Shown here: one piece after another, positions 1 through 7,693 of the stretch | How the letters are laid out: the number at the start of each line of letters is the position of its first letter | Numbering within the stretch: the stretch's first letter is position 1 | NCBI GenBank assembly: GCA_018668695.1 | Contig: JABJBS010000055.1 | Span: forward strand, 1 to 45,243 | Source of the DNA: Deltaproteobacteria bacterium | GTDB lineage: Bacteria; Myxococcota; XYA12-FULL-58-9; JABJBS01 | Reading direction: 5' to 3' | Length of the DNA stretch: 45,243 nt | The notes under the pieces: generated by a model | Seen by the model: only the letters and a program-made list of their open reading frames with translations | Told to the model about the DNA's origin: nothing | The model's database searches: none | Program-made: the position numbers and the translations under genes

Positions 1-2
1 TA

Positions 3-92
3 AGAAGTACGCTGGATAAGTTACTTAACTTTATAGAGGCATTGTACTTAGCTGAAATTGTAGACCATCAACTTACGACCGAGCATTATTAA
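3..92 (+). CDS. Possible 3' end of a gene cut by the left edge
   Basis: One plus-strand frame is open from the left edge to a TAA at 90-92 and encodes 29 residues (starting RSTLDKLLNF and ending LTTEHY). The peptide reads like the amphipathic C-terminal helix of a globular protein. Its stop would overlap the stop of the convergent gene at 89-583 in a shared TTAA, an arrangement also seen at 38994-38997. No family can be recognised from so little sequence, and an open frame of 29 codons can occur by chance, so this is a weak call. Confidence 0.25.
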   Translation, partial: RSTLDKLLNFIEALYLAEIVDHQLTTEHY

Positions 93-583
93 AGCTTTCG
101 ATGAGATGCATCGTAAGAATTATTGAGACGATACTTTTCATTCCCTGAAAGCAGCCATGCATTATCGTCTTCAAAATGCGCCAAAAGACCAAGCTCATGG
201 TATTGCTGAGCGGTAAATTTACACGGAACCTCAAAGCCATGGCGCTTGATACGGCAGTAAAGGGCATTATCGCTCGACATCATCATGGTTCCTAAATCAA
301 GCATCTCTTCGGTGTCATCGGATATCTTGATCCGTACCCCTTGGATATCGCCCTGCTCTCCCGCTACAACCCGAATAGCTCTCACGAAAAATCCAGCATC
401 GCTCACGAGAACGGCCGATTTTTGCTGCCCTACCTGAAGCTCCCATTCACCATTTTCTTGTGGAATAAGGCACTTGGCAAAGAGAATAGCCACCTTAGGG
501 TGCAGCGCTTCGTCTCCATGAACCCACCGGCCATCGTTGGTCACCCGAATCGGTAAATCATCTATGATAAGCAATGACGGCAA
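89..583 (-). CDS. DUF1285-like protein
   Basis: 164 residues, no signal peptide or membrane segment, so probably cytoplasmic. The order of conserved elements fits DUF1285: an early IRVTNDGRWVHGDE segment (family pattern I-x-x-D-G-x-W-x-H), then KVAILFAKCL, then a strand region (ENGEWELQV) followed by a VLVSDAGFFV segment like the family's V-x-D-x-P-F. The function of the family is not established. The start chosen is a TTG at 581-583 preceded by a GGTGGAG ribosome site; no ATG lies upstream in frame at a sensible distance. It converges on the left-edge frame and is divergent from the phosphodiesterase gene at 691. The family call rests on remembered pattern only. Confidence 0.6.
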   Translation of the reverse strand: MPSLLIIDDLPIRVTNDGRWVHGDEALHPKVAILFAKCLIPQENGEWELQVGQQKSAVLVSDAGFFVRAIRVVAGEQGDIQGVRIKISDDTEEMLDLGTMMMSSDNALYCRIKRHGFEVPCKFTAQQYHELGLLAHFEDDNAWLLSGNEKYRLNNSYDASHRKL

Positions 584-690
584 AGCACTCCACCTTTTCT
601 AGTTAACCCGCTCTATACCCCAATGTTATACCGGGTCCAGAATCATTCAAGAGCCTGCCCATTCTATCAGGATTATGTTAGAGCGGCTTC

Positions 691-2049
691 ATGGGACGTC
701 TGTGTATTGTTGGTTTGGACTGTTTAACACCTCAATTGGCATTTGATCGCTTCGCGCATCGTATGCCAACCCTCACCAAGCTGCGCACAAACGGACTCTC
801 TGGCCTTTTGGAAAGCTCGGTCCCTCCAATCACTGTACCGGCATGGGCCTGTATGACAACCGGCTATCCGCCAAGCCGGCTCGGCGTCTATGGGTTTCGA
901 GATCGCAAGTTGGGATCTTATACGGAGCGCAAACTTGCCAATTCCCTCAGCCACGATGCCCCCTATCTCTGGGACCGCCTCACGGATGCCAACAAGTCAT
1001 CGCTGGTTTTAAGTGTTCCTCTTACCTGGCCAGCTCGCCCTCTTCTAGGAAAAATGATCACGGGTTTTTTAACGCCCGATGACCGGCAATATGCATCTTA
1101 CCCCCGTGACTGTCTGGAAAAAGCCGAGAGCAACCATCAGACCTTAGCATTCGATATCGATGGGTTTCGCTCTGGTAACCATGCTGAAATTCTCGAAGCC
1201 TGCATTGCCTTAAGCACTCAGCAAACAGAATTATACTGCGAATGGCTACAAACTCAGGCATGGGACTTTGCAATGCGCGTCGACATGGGTCCCGACCGAA
1301 TGCATCACGCACTTTGGGGAGCCATGCAGAGCCAGACAGATCACCCATTTAAAGATGCGATGGGTGACTACTATGAACTCTTAGATAAACAGCTTTCCCA
1401 AGTTGTAGCCTGTCTAAACCAAAACGATACACTCATGGTCGTTTCTGATCATGGCGCTCAAACCATGGAAGGTGCCATCGCTCTGAACCAATGGCTGCTC
1501 GACGAAGGTTTGTTAAAGCTTTATCAGATGCCTGAACAGGTTGAGTCTCTAGATCCTGAGAATGTTGATTGGTCGCAAACCAAAGCTTGGGCAGCTGGAG
1601 GCTACGTCGGAAGAATCTATCTCAATTTGGAGAGCCGCGAACCTCAAGGCACCATCAAGCCGAAAGATGCACCAAGGTTCATCGACGAACTCCTCACGAA
1701 ATTTACAAAATTGCAGACACTTGCAAACAAGCCCATCGAATTCAAAGCACACAGGCCAGCGCAGAATTGGGAAAACGCGCAGGGTCATCCGCCAGATGTC
1801 ATTCTCGAAATAGAAAATTACCGGTACCGGGCTCTGGGGACCATCGGTTATGATTCAGCTCTCCAGCGTGAGAACGATTACGGTGAAGATGGAGCAAACC
1901 ATGCAAGGCATGGGCTTTTTGTAATGAATGGTCCGGGTATAAGAAGCGGAGAGATTCTCGGAGCAACGCTTTATGACATTGCTCCCACGGTGTGTTCTCA
2001 TTTTGACCTGAGCCATCCAGAAGACTGGACAGGCCAAGTTTTAAAATAG
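691..2049 (+). CDS. Type I phosphodiesterase / nucleotide pyrophosphatase family protein
   Basis: 452 residues, alkaline-phosphatase superfamily. Metal and catalytic motifs are in the expected order: Asp10 in VGLDCL, the likely nucleophile Thr48 in PPITVPAW, the VDMGPDRMHH block near residue 200, VVSDHGA near 250 (second Asp-His pair), and a final GANHARHG histidine around 405. Relatives hydrolyse phosphodiester or pyrophosphate bonds with two metal ions. The substrate cannot be read from sequence; several bacterial relatives of this cytosol-like form are annotated only as AP superfamily enzymes. There is no signal peptide, so it is probably cytoplasmic. It is a single gene, divergent from the DUF1285-like gene and convergent with the secreted-protein gene at 2091-2846. 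Confidence 0.85.
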   Translation: MGRLCIVGLDCLTPQLAFDRFAHRMPTLTKLRTNGLSGLLESSVPPITVPAWACMTTGYPPSRLGVYGFRDRKLGSYTERKLANSLSHDAPYLWDRLTDANKSSLVLSVPLTWPARPLLGKMITGFLTPDDRQYASYPRDCLEKAESNHQTLAFDIDGFRSGNHAEILEACIALSTQQTELYCEWLQTQAWDFAMRVDMGPDRMHHALWGAMQSQTDHPFKDAMGDYYELLDKQLSQVVACLNQNDTLMVVSDHGAQTMEGAIALNQWLLDEGLLKLYQMPEQVESLDPENVDWSQTKAWAAGGYVGRIYLNLESREPQGTIKPKDAPRFIDELLTKFTKLQTLANKPIEFKAHRPAQNWENAQGHPPDVILEIENYRYRALGTIGYDSALQRENDYGEDGANHARHGLFVMNGPGIRSGEILGATLYDIAPTVCSHFDLSHPEDWTGQVLK

Positions 2050-2090
2050 GAACTTAGCTCGAACGAATAGATTAACTATCGCTGATGAGC

Positions 2091-2846
2091 TTAGGAGCCT
2101 GACGCTGCTGGTGGTCGGTCCTCATTCGGGTTGCTTGAAACAGCAGTTTCCTCGGTTTCCGTCGGTGTCTCATCAGCGCTTTCGCTTGAGCTGCCTGATG
2201 AGGAAGGCGCAGATTCAGGGCTGTCCATCACCGCTTCTTGGAGTGATGATACTTCACCCTCCTGGGCATCAGAGCTGCTTGCAGCGCTACCTTCAGAGCC
2301 GGTGCCCGCAGCACCCGCATTATCCGAACCTGTGATTGCAGTGGAAACAACTTCATCGTTCACTTCAACGGTTACCGAAGTTTGTCCTGAGTAAACAGCC
2401 AGCTCACCGATGCAAACTTCACTCTCCGCTGAGAGCTCTCCGGTTTTGCTCGCCGCAATCATGATTTTTTCGTATTCGTGTTGCGCAACGCTGACGTCCT
2501 TCGTAGCCAAAGCTTCCATCATGGTCACCGCTGCTTGCTCGGAAACACGCAGTAGGCCTTTGATGGCTGTAAGCTTTTCGTTCACGCAGTTTAGCTTGAG
2601 GACATCGCGTTGCTCTCGAGCTTCCTCAAGATAACCCAGTACCTTGGAGAGCGAGCCGCGCATGTTGTCTACGGCGCGACGGGTTCGGACAGACTTCTCT
2701 TCGTCTGGAACCATTTCGATAGCACTCTCGCGAGGCTGAACTTGTTCTTTAACCGTGTTGGTGACGGAATTTTGGGCATAGGCGCTTACCGTAAGACCTA
2801 GAATACAACTCGCCACGGCGACTCTCGTTATTATTCGCTTTATCAT
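2091..2846 (-). CDS. Secreted protein of unknown function with disordered acidic tail
   Basis: 251 residues. The N-terminus is a clear Sec signal peptide (MIKRIITRVAVASC, hydrophobic core, likely cleavage after SAYA). Residues about 45-150 are predicted helical (R-T-R-R-A-V-D-N-M, EEAREQRDVLKLNCVNEKL, LRVSEQAAVTMMEAL) and contain two cysteines in NCVNEKL and EVCIGEL that could pair. From about residue 165 to the end the sequence is low complexity, rich in Ser, Glu, Gly, Ala and Thr, typical of a disordered periplasmic or surface tail. I do not recognise a family. It sits alone between a convergent phosphodiesterase gene and a divergent sfsA, with 246 bases of intergenic sequence in front. Confidence 0.75.
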   Translation of the reverse strand: MIKRIITRVAVASCILGLTVSAYAQNSVTNTVKEQVQPRESAIEMVPDEEKSVRTRRAVDNMRGSLSKVLGYLEEAREQRDVLKLNCVNEKLTAIKGLLRVSEQAAVTMMEALATKDVSVAQHEYEKIMIAASKTGELSAESEVCIGELAVYSGQTSVTVEVNDEVVSTAITGSDNAGAAGTGSEGSAASSSDAQEGEVSSLQEAVMDSPESAPSSSGSSSESADETPTETEETAVSSNPNEDRPPAASGS

Positions 2847-2996
2847 GATTTGAATTTACCCCTCTTCACCCGCTGCGTCAACGTATCTGTCACTCTTGAA
2901 TGAAGATTGACAAGACGCGTTAAGTTCCCGTTTTCACGAAAAGATCGCGATATAGAGGGTTGACGATTAGAATTGGAAATGATTTCAGGTCGACGG

Positions 2997-3073
2997 CACT
3001 TGAAGTGGGGGTAAGAACTTCAATTTTAGCCCCCATCTGATACGAAGGTGGGTATCGAAGTGAGCAGCACTTC
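2997..3073. promoter_or_regulatory. Inverted GAAGTG/CACTTC elements upstream of sfsA
   Basis: The 246-base region between the divergent secreted-protein gene and sfsA holds a perfect 11-bp inverted repeat CACTT-G-AAGTG (2997-3007) and a second pair GAAGTG-N5-CACTTC (3057-3073) that ends 19 bases before the sfsA start. The same half-site therefore occurs four times in 77 bases. This could be an operator or an mRNA hairpin controlling sfsA. I see no convincing sigma-70 promoter in the region. Confidence 0.35.
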
Positions 3074-3092
3074 AACATCCGGGAGGGAAATG

Positions 3093-3797
3093 ATGCGATT
3101 TGAAGATCCACTACTAGAGGCAAAACTCATCCGCCGATACAAGCGTTTCTTAGCTGATGTAAAGCTTAGAACCGGTGAAGAAATTACGGTTCACTGTGCG
3201 AACCCCGGTGGAATGCTTGGTATTTCTGACCCAGGCTCCAAAGTTCTTCTCTCGGCAACCAACGACCCGAGACGAAAATTCGACCACCAACTGGAGATTA
3301 TCTATTCCGGCCGCACGCCGGTAGGAATTCATACCGGTCGGCCAATTACCGTGGTTTCTGAAGCGATTATGGCTGGGCAAATCCCGGAACTCGCTGGCTA
3401 CGCAACCATGCGCCGGGTTCCAAAGAACTCTCGAAACTCACGCGTCGATCTAATACTCGACGGCAATGGGCTACGACCTTGTTACATTGTTGTAGAAAGC
3501 GTTACGTTGGAAAAAGAGGGCGTAGCCCACTTTCCAGATGCTCGGCACACACGCGGTATTGAAGAAGCCACTCACCTGACCAACTTGGTTCGGGAAGGTA
3601 ACCGAGCCATGGTGATCTTCGTCGCGCAGAGAAGTGATGTTACGAGCTTTAAACTGGCCGATGCTCTCGACTCCGAATACTGCGATGCATTTAGAGATGC
3701 TGTCGCACGGGGCGTAGAAACGCTGTGCTTCCGAGCCAAAGTGAGCCGAAAGGCCATCGAATTCGACAAAAGCATGCCAATGAATCTAGAAAGCTAA
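3093..3797 (+). CDS. sfsA: SfsA-family protein with altered active-site motif
   Basis: SfsA (sugar fermentation stimulation protein A) combines an N-terminal OB-like domain with a PD-(D/E)xK nuclease-like domain. This copy is clear: LIRRYKRFLADV, TVHCANPGGMLG (family HCPNTG-x-M), ELAGYA, NSRVDLIL, then VAHFPDARHTRG. The usual length is about 235 residues; starting here gives 234. The start ATG at 3093 has GGGAGG six bases upstream; ATG 3090 is also possible, and an upstream in-frame start at 3048 lacks support. Oddity: the family motif Y-I-E-V-K-S-V-T is Y-I-V-V-E-S-V-T here, so both the Glu and the Lys of E-x-K are replaced, and RG-x-KHL is RGIEEATHL. A strong terminator follows. Confidence 0.88.
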   Translation: MRFEDPLLEAKLIRRYKRFLADVKLRTGEEITVHCANPGGMLGISDPGSKVLLSATNDPRRKFDHQLEIIYSGRTPVGIHTGRPITVVSEAIMAGQIPELAGYATMRRVPKNSRNSRVDLILDGNGLRPCYIVVESVTLEKEGVAHFPDARHTRGIEEATHLTNLVREGNRAMVIFVAQRSDVTSFKLADALDSEYCDAFRDAVARGVETLCFRAKVSRKAIEFDKSMPMNLES

Positions 3798-3805
3798 ATT
3801 AGCTT

Positions 3806-3832
3806 AAAGGCGCTCCGTTGAGCGCCTTTTTT
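3806..3832 (+). terminator. Rho-independent terminator of sfsA
   Basis: A perfect 10-bp stem (AAAGGCGCTC / GAGCGCCTTT) with a four-base loop CGTT and a run of six T (3827-3832) lies nine bases after the sfsA stop. The reverse strand lacks a clean U-run, so it probably serves sfsA more than the convergent kinase gene. Confidence 0.9.
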
Positions 3833-3839
3833 GTGCCTT

Positions 3840-4460
3840 CTAAAGATGTCGGCGAATGGTCTTATCTACATCGATTCGGTGCTCTAAGTCCTCAAGATAG
3901 TTTAAGTTATCTGTTTCTAGGACAATCGTTGGCGACCGGTCGTAACCCTCATACCAACCTTCATAGAGCTGGTTTAAGCTTCTCAGATACGATGTGGGTA
4001 TTTGCTGCTCTTCTGGCCTTCCGCGGAGCTGAATACGACTGCGAATCGTTCGCACACTTGCCCGTAGGTAAATCATCAAATCTGGCGGTTGCAGTGCCTC
4101 AAGAATAGTCTCGTAAAGATCGTTGTACAGAGCCCACTCACGCTTGAGAATGAACCTTCGCCGCCGTAAGTACGCTGCAAATATTTCCGCATCCTCATAG
4201 ATCGTCCGGTCTTGAATGACCGTTGCCGTCTCTCTACGCTTTTCAAGCTCGCGATGAATTCTGAACTTGTGGGTTAAGAAATAAACTTGAGAGTGGAACG
4301 CCCAGCGCTTCATATCTCTGTAAAAATCGACCAGATAAGGGTTTTCCGCGTTCGGCTCGAAAAAAGGCTCTACATTGTAGGTCTTACAAATGAAGTCGAC
4401 CAATGTACTTTTTCCACAACCAATGTTGCCGGCAACTGCAATGTATTTTGTTTTTGACAT
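3840..4460 (-). CDS. Deoxynucleoside kinase
   Basis: 206 residues, usual length for the bacterial dNK family (deoxyadenosine/deoxyguanosine kinases), which phosphorylate salvaged deoxynucleosides with ATP in the cytoplasm. The P-loop is GNIGCGKST at 11-19; EPNAENPYLVDFY follows with the substrate-binding Glu and aromatic region; QDRTIYEDA carries the DR-(S/T) motif; PPDLMIYLRA ends the core sheet; and RSRIQLRGRPEEQ matches the Arg-rich lid. Base specificity cannot be told from sequence. The gene ends next to the sfsA terminator and its promoter side faces the IPT/TIG lipoprotein gene across 171 bases that contain several palindromes. Confidence 0.88.
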   Translation of the reverse strand: MSKTKYIAVAGNIGCGKSTLVDFICKTYNVEPFFEPNAENPYLVDFYRDMKRWAFHSQVYFLTHKFRIHRELEKRRETATVIQDRTIYEDAEIFAAYLRRRRFILKREWALYNDLYETILEALQPPDLMIYLRASVRTIRSRIQLRGRPEEQQIPTSYLRSLNQLYEGWYEGYDRSPTIVLETDNLNYLEDLEHRIDVDKTIRRHL

Positions 4461-4501
4461 CGGATCGCTTACTAGCTCAGAGAGAGCCTCAATTCAAAAT
4501 G

Positions 4502-4547
4502 GCAATTGCTAGTTTTAACGTTAAAATCACCATTGACCATCGATGGT
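4502..4547. promoter_or_regulatory. Cluster of three perfect palindromes in a divergent intergenic region
   Basis: Between the kinase gene and the IPT/TIG lipoprotein gene lie GCAATTGC (4502-4509), TTTTAACGTTAAAA (4513-4526, 14 bp) and ACCATCGATGGT (4536-4547, 12 bp), each its own reverse complement. The 171-base gap serves both divergent genes, so these are candidate operators. None has a T-run, so they are not terminators. Confidence 0.4.
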
Positions 4548-4631
4548 TGGGGTAGCAATACTCTCAATCATAACAGCACCCACAAGGGCCCACCCAGGTC
4601 TAAGTGAACATACACCGTTGGGGAACACATA

Positions 4632-7622
4632 GTGAACGAATTTCGCCCATCCAGGTTTTTAACCATTTTGTTTCTTGCGACCACCTTCGCCCTTCTGGGA
4701 AGCGGTTGTTCTGACCTACTCGGATCCGGGGAAAATGAGATCGGGGCCAACACCCCAAGCTCAGAAGAAGTACCGGAAGCAACTCCAGGAGATTTGCCTG
4801 ACGACACGGAAACAACCAGTGTCGAGGCCACCATTTCGCTTAACTCCATTCAACCCAACCGCGGAAGCACCGAAGGTGGCGACCTTGTCGAAATCATCGG
4901 CTGGGGATTCGAAGACGATCAAGGTGCAGCGCCCAGTACCTTTCAAATTACGTTCGGCCCTACCGGCGCCGCGTGCACCCAAGTTCAGGTCGTTAGTGAT
5001 ACCAATATCCAGTGCATCACACCCGCCTACGCATTGGCAGAAAATGTAACCGTCCGAATCTTAAAAGCAGCAGAGGGACAACCGCCCGCGACCGCTCTGC
5101 TGGAGAGTGGTTTTGAATATTTCGATCCTGTAGCCATTACGGGGATCCAACCAGACCGCGGTCCAAGTGAAGGTGGAACCGTCGTTGCAATCTTCGGTAG
5201 CGGACTCATCGATGGAACCACTGTTCGATTTGATGACTCCAGCCCCATCGAAGCAGCCGTGGTTGACTCGCACACACTCACGGTGTCTACACCGGCACTT
5301 GAGCGCGGCACTTATTCCGTCACAGTCACCAACATGAACGGCACTGCAACATTGCCAGCTGCCTTCCGCACATTCGACCCTGTTCGACTCGATGCTATTG
5401 AGCCTTTCGCTGGACCCATTGGCGGCGGTACTGAAGCAAACATCACTGGAGCGGGCTTTGTTGAACCAACCGTGCTTATGGTTGGAATCACAAGCGCTGA
5501 GAATACACCGAACCCGTTTGAAACAGAGATGGCGTTCGTAACACCCGCAGCCAACCCCCCGGTCGAAGGACCTGTGGATTTAGTAGCCACCAACGAGAAT
5601 GGTTCCGACAGACTCACTAATGGTTTTGTCTATTTTGACCCTGACAACAACACACCACGTGTCATCGCCCTGGTTCCTGCAGCCTCACCGCTGGAGGGTG
5701 GAATCACCATTTCATTGGTTGTTGGCGGGTTCACTGAAACCATCGACACGGTACTCTTTGGAGCAACTGAAGCGGTCTGTAACCAACTCAACCCTTGGCA
5801 ACTAACCTGCGACGCACCTGCTGCAGATGCCGAAGGAGCGGTTGATATTACGGTCACTGCTGGAGATGTCAGCGTTACCGAAATCGACGCTTTTCAATAC
5901 ATCGACCTAAGACTCGACAGTGCCATACCTTCTGAAGGTGCAATCGCTGGCGGAACACGGGTAGAGATACAAGGCAACGGTTTTGGCGCCGACAGTCGAA
6001 TCTTCTTTGACCAGCGTGAAGCTACAGACATTCTCGTGGTCAACAGCCAAACGATTATTGCCCGCACTCCGGCTGCTGGCTCCGCAGGACTCGTAGACGT
6101 TCGCGTTGAGACCTGGGGAATTGAACGCAATGCTGAAGATTTCTTCACATACTTCGACCCGGCAGACCTCAACAACTGGACCGGTGGAGGCCCCATCGAT
6201 GGAGCCGTAAACATCACCGTAGTCAGTACGTCAGGTGAGCGTGTTGAGAATGCATTTGTCATGATGGGCGCGCTCGCTGATCCCACCAAAGACCACCTCT
6301 ATGGCTACACCGACTCCCGTGGGCAAATCACAATCAGTGGCCTCGAAGTCTACGGTGCGCAAAGCTTTCACGCAGGTAAAGTTGGCTTCGGTAAGTTTTC
6401 CTGGATTGAAACCGATGCACAAAACCTAACCATGCAGATCACGCCAAAAGAGGATCCGCCACCAGATCCACTCCCACCGTGTCCAGAGCCAACGTCTATG
6501 GTGCCACCGCTGATTCGCGGCGACGTCTTCCGGATCAAGGATGACTTCAACACCGGTGCCGACATGGTTGTTGTAACCACAAGCTACAGAACTTTTTCTG
6601 AGCAGCTGCCAGACCCCGGTCCAAACTCTCAACTTATGAGCAACGGTTCTTATGAGATTTGGGCGCGAACTGGAGATATGGTTTTGATGGCACTTGCCGG
6701 TGAAGTCACCGACGAGGGAACCCTTGATGTACACGCCATGGGCTTTAGACCTTTTGTTTACACCGAGGCGAGTTCAGGGCTTGCTTGTGACGAAGATTCT
6801 CAGTGTGAGACAAGTGAAGAGTGCATGGATCTGGGTGACGGCGGCGTCTGCGTTCTCGTTTACGAAGACATGGACATCTATATCGACACACCTCTCAAGC
6901 AACCTCTGAAGATTGTTTTGGATAATCCACCGCTACAAGGTGTCACCAGCTTAAACGCTCTCTTGCCAACCCACGCTGCCAGCTATGTCTGGTACGACTT
7001 TGGCTACATGGGTCTTCACATGATGGGCGCCAGTGTTCTACCAAGCACCGACACCGTCTATGTGGATATGCCCTTCCGACTGCCGCAGTCTATGGACTTC
7101 GCAACGTTTAACGTGGACACCAGTGTGGGCAATAGCGCGGATGGTCAAATCTTTCCGCCACGCTCCGACACAAGGACCTATGGCTTGACCAGTACAGTTG
7201 ACCCTGTGGTGGCCAGCCCGTTTCTCAAAACACACTCAAAGATTTCACCGACCGTTTCGAACGCTCTCGGGCCAATGAACTTTGAAGTCGAGCTTCTTCC
7301 AGAGACTCCATTTGATGTTCAGCCATCGGCTAATGTCCACTGGATGTATAACTTTGAGACCATCATTCCGTGCGACGGAGCGATGCCTATACCAAGGGCT
7401 ATCATTCACTGGTTTGCCATTTCACCTGGAAACAATGTGCAATTTGATTTGCCCATCTTTCCGCAAATGGGAGCAGGGCTGAACTTGCCGTCTGATGCTT
7501 ATTACTGGCAGCTCATGGCGCTTTATTCGCCTAACGCCAGTTATGATGAACTGAATATTGGATCACTCTTTGACTGGAAGAGCCGAGCACTTCACGTGTC
7601 GAACTTTTCACACACACAGTGA
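4632..7622 (+). CDS. Large IPT/TIG-repeat lipoprotein
   Basis: 996 residues. The signal peptide ends in a lipobox LLGSGC with Cys26 as the lipidation site, so it is anchored in a membrane, probably the outer one. Five IPT/TIG immunoglobulin-like repeats follow at roughly 70-480, each opening with a similar phrase: IQPNRGSTEGGDLVEI, IQPDRGPSEGGTVVAI, IEPFAGPIGGGTEANI, LVPAASPLEGGITISL, IPSEGAIAGGTRVEIQ. Next comes a carboxypeptidase-regulatory-like module (GAVNITVVSTSGERVENAFV ... YTDSRGQITISGL), a Pro-rich linker near 610, and a small cysteine-rich insert (ACDEDSQCETSEEC) like those of other myxobacterial secreted proteins. IPT/TIG arrays usually act in adhesion or polysaccharide contact. The rest of the C-terminus is unrecognised. 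It is a single gene. Confidence 0.85.
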   Translation: MNEFRPSRFLTILFLATTFALLGSGCSDLLGSGENEIGANTPSSEEVPEATPGDLPDDTETTSVEATISLNSIQPNRGSTEGGDLVEIIGWGFEDDQGAAPSTFQITFGPTGAACTQVQVVSDTNIQCITPAYALAENVTVRILKAAEGQPPATALLESGFEYFDPVAITGIQPDRGPSEGGTVVAIFGSGLIDGTTVRFDDSSPIEAAVVDSHTLTVSTPALERGTYSVTVTNMNGTATLPAAFRTFDPVRLDAIEPFAGPIGGGTEANITGAGFVEPTVLMVGITSAENTPNPFETEMAFVTPAANPPVEGPVDLVATNENGSDRLTNGFVYFDPDNNTPRVIALVPAASPLEGGITISLVVGGFTETIDTVLFGATEAVCNQLNPWQLTCDAPAADAEGAVDITVTAGDVSVTEIDAFQYIDLRLDSAIPSEGAIAGGTRVEIQGNGFGADSRIFFDQREATDILVVNSQTIIARTPAAGSAGLVDVRVETWGIERNAEDFFTYFDPADLNNWTGGGPIDGAVNITVVSTSGERVENAFVMMGALADPTKDHLYGYTDSRGQITISGLEVYGAQSFHAGKVGFGKFSWIETDAQNLTMQITPKEDPPPDPLPPCPEPTSMVPPLIRGDVFRIKDDFNTGADMVVVTTSYRTFSEQLPDPGPNSQLMSNGSYEIWARTGDMVLMALAGEVTDEGTLDVHAMGFRPFVYTEASSGLACDEDSQCETSEECMDLGDGGVCVLVYEDMDIYIDTPLKQPLKIVLDNPPLQGVTSLNALLPTHAASYVWYDFGYMGLHMMGASVLPSTDTVYVDMPFRLPQSMDFATFNVDTSVGNSADGQIFPPRSDTRTYGLTSTVDPVVASPFLKTHSKISPTVSNALGPMNFEVELLPETPFDVQPSANVHWMYNFETIIPCDGAMPIPRAIIHWFAISPGNNVQFDLPIFPQMGAGLNLPSDAYYWQLMALYSPNASYDELNIGSLFDWKSRALHVSNFSHTQ

Positions 7623-7647
7623 TCAAGCTCTGACCAACTGACCGTGC

Positions 7648-7669
7648 GCTGCTCCTTTCGGGGAGCAGC
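7648..7669. terminator. Hairpin between convergent lipoprotein and glpK genes
   Basis: GCTGCTCC (7648-7655) pairs with GGAGCAGC (7662-7669) around a six-base loop TTTCGG, 25 bases after the lipoprotein stop and 24 before the glpK stop. There is no U-run on either side, so it is only terminator-like; it may be a bidirectional Rho-associated or mRNA-stabilising hairpin. Confidence 0.45.
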
Positions 7670-7693
7670 CACCCTTAGCTAAACTTCTTCTCG

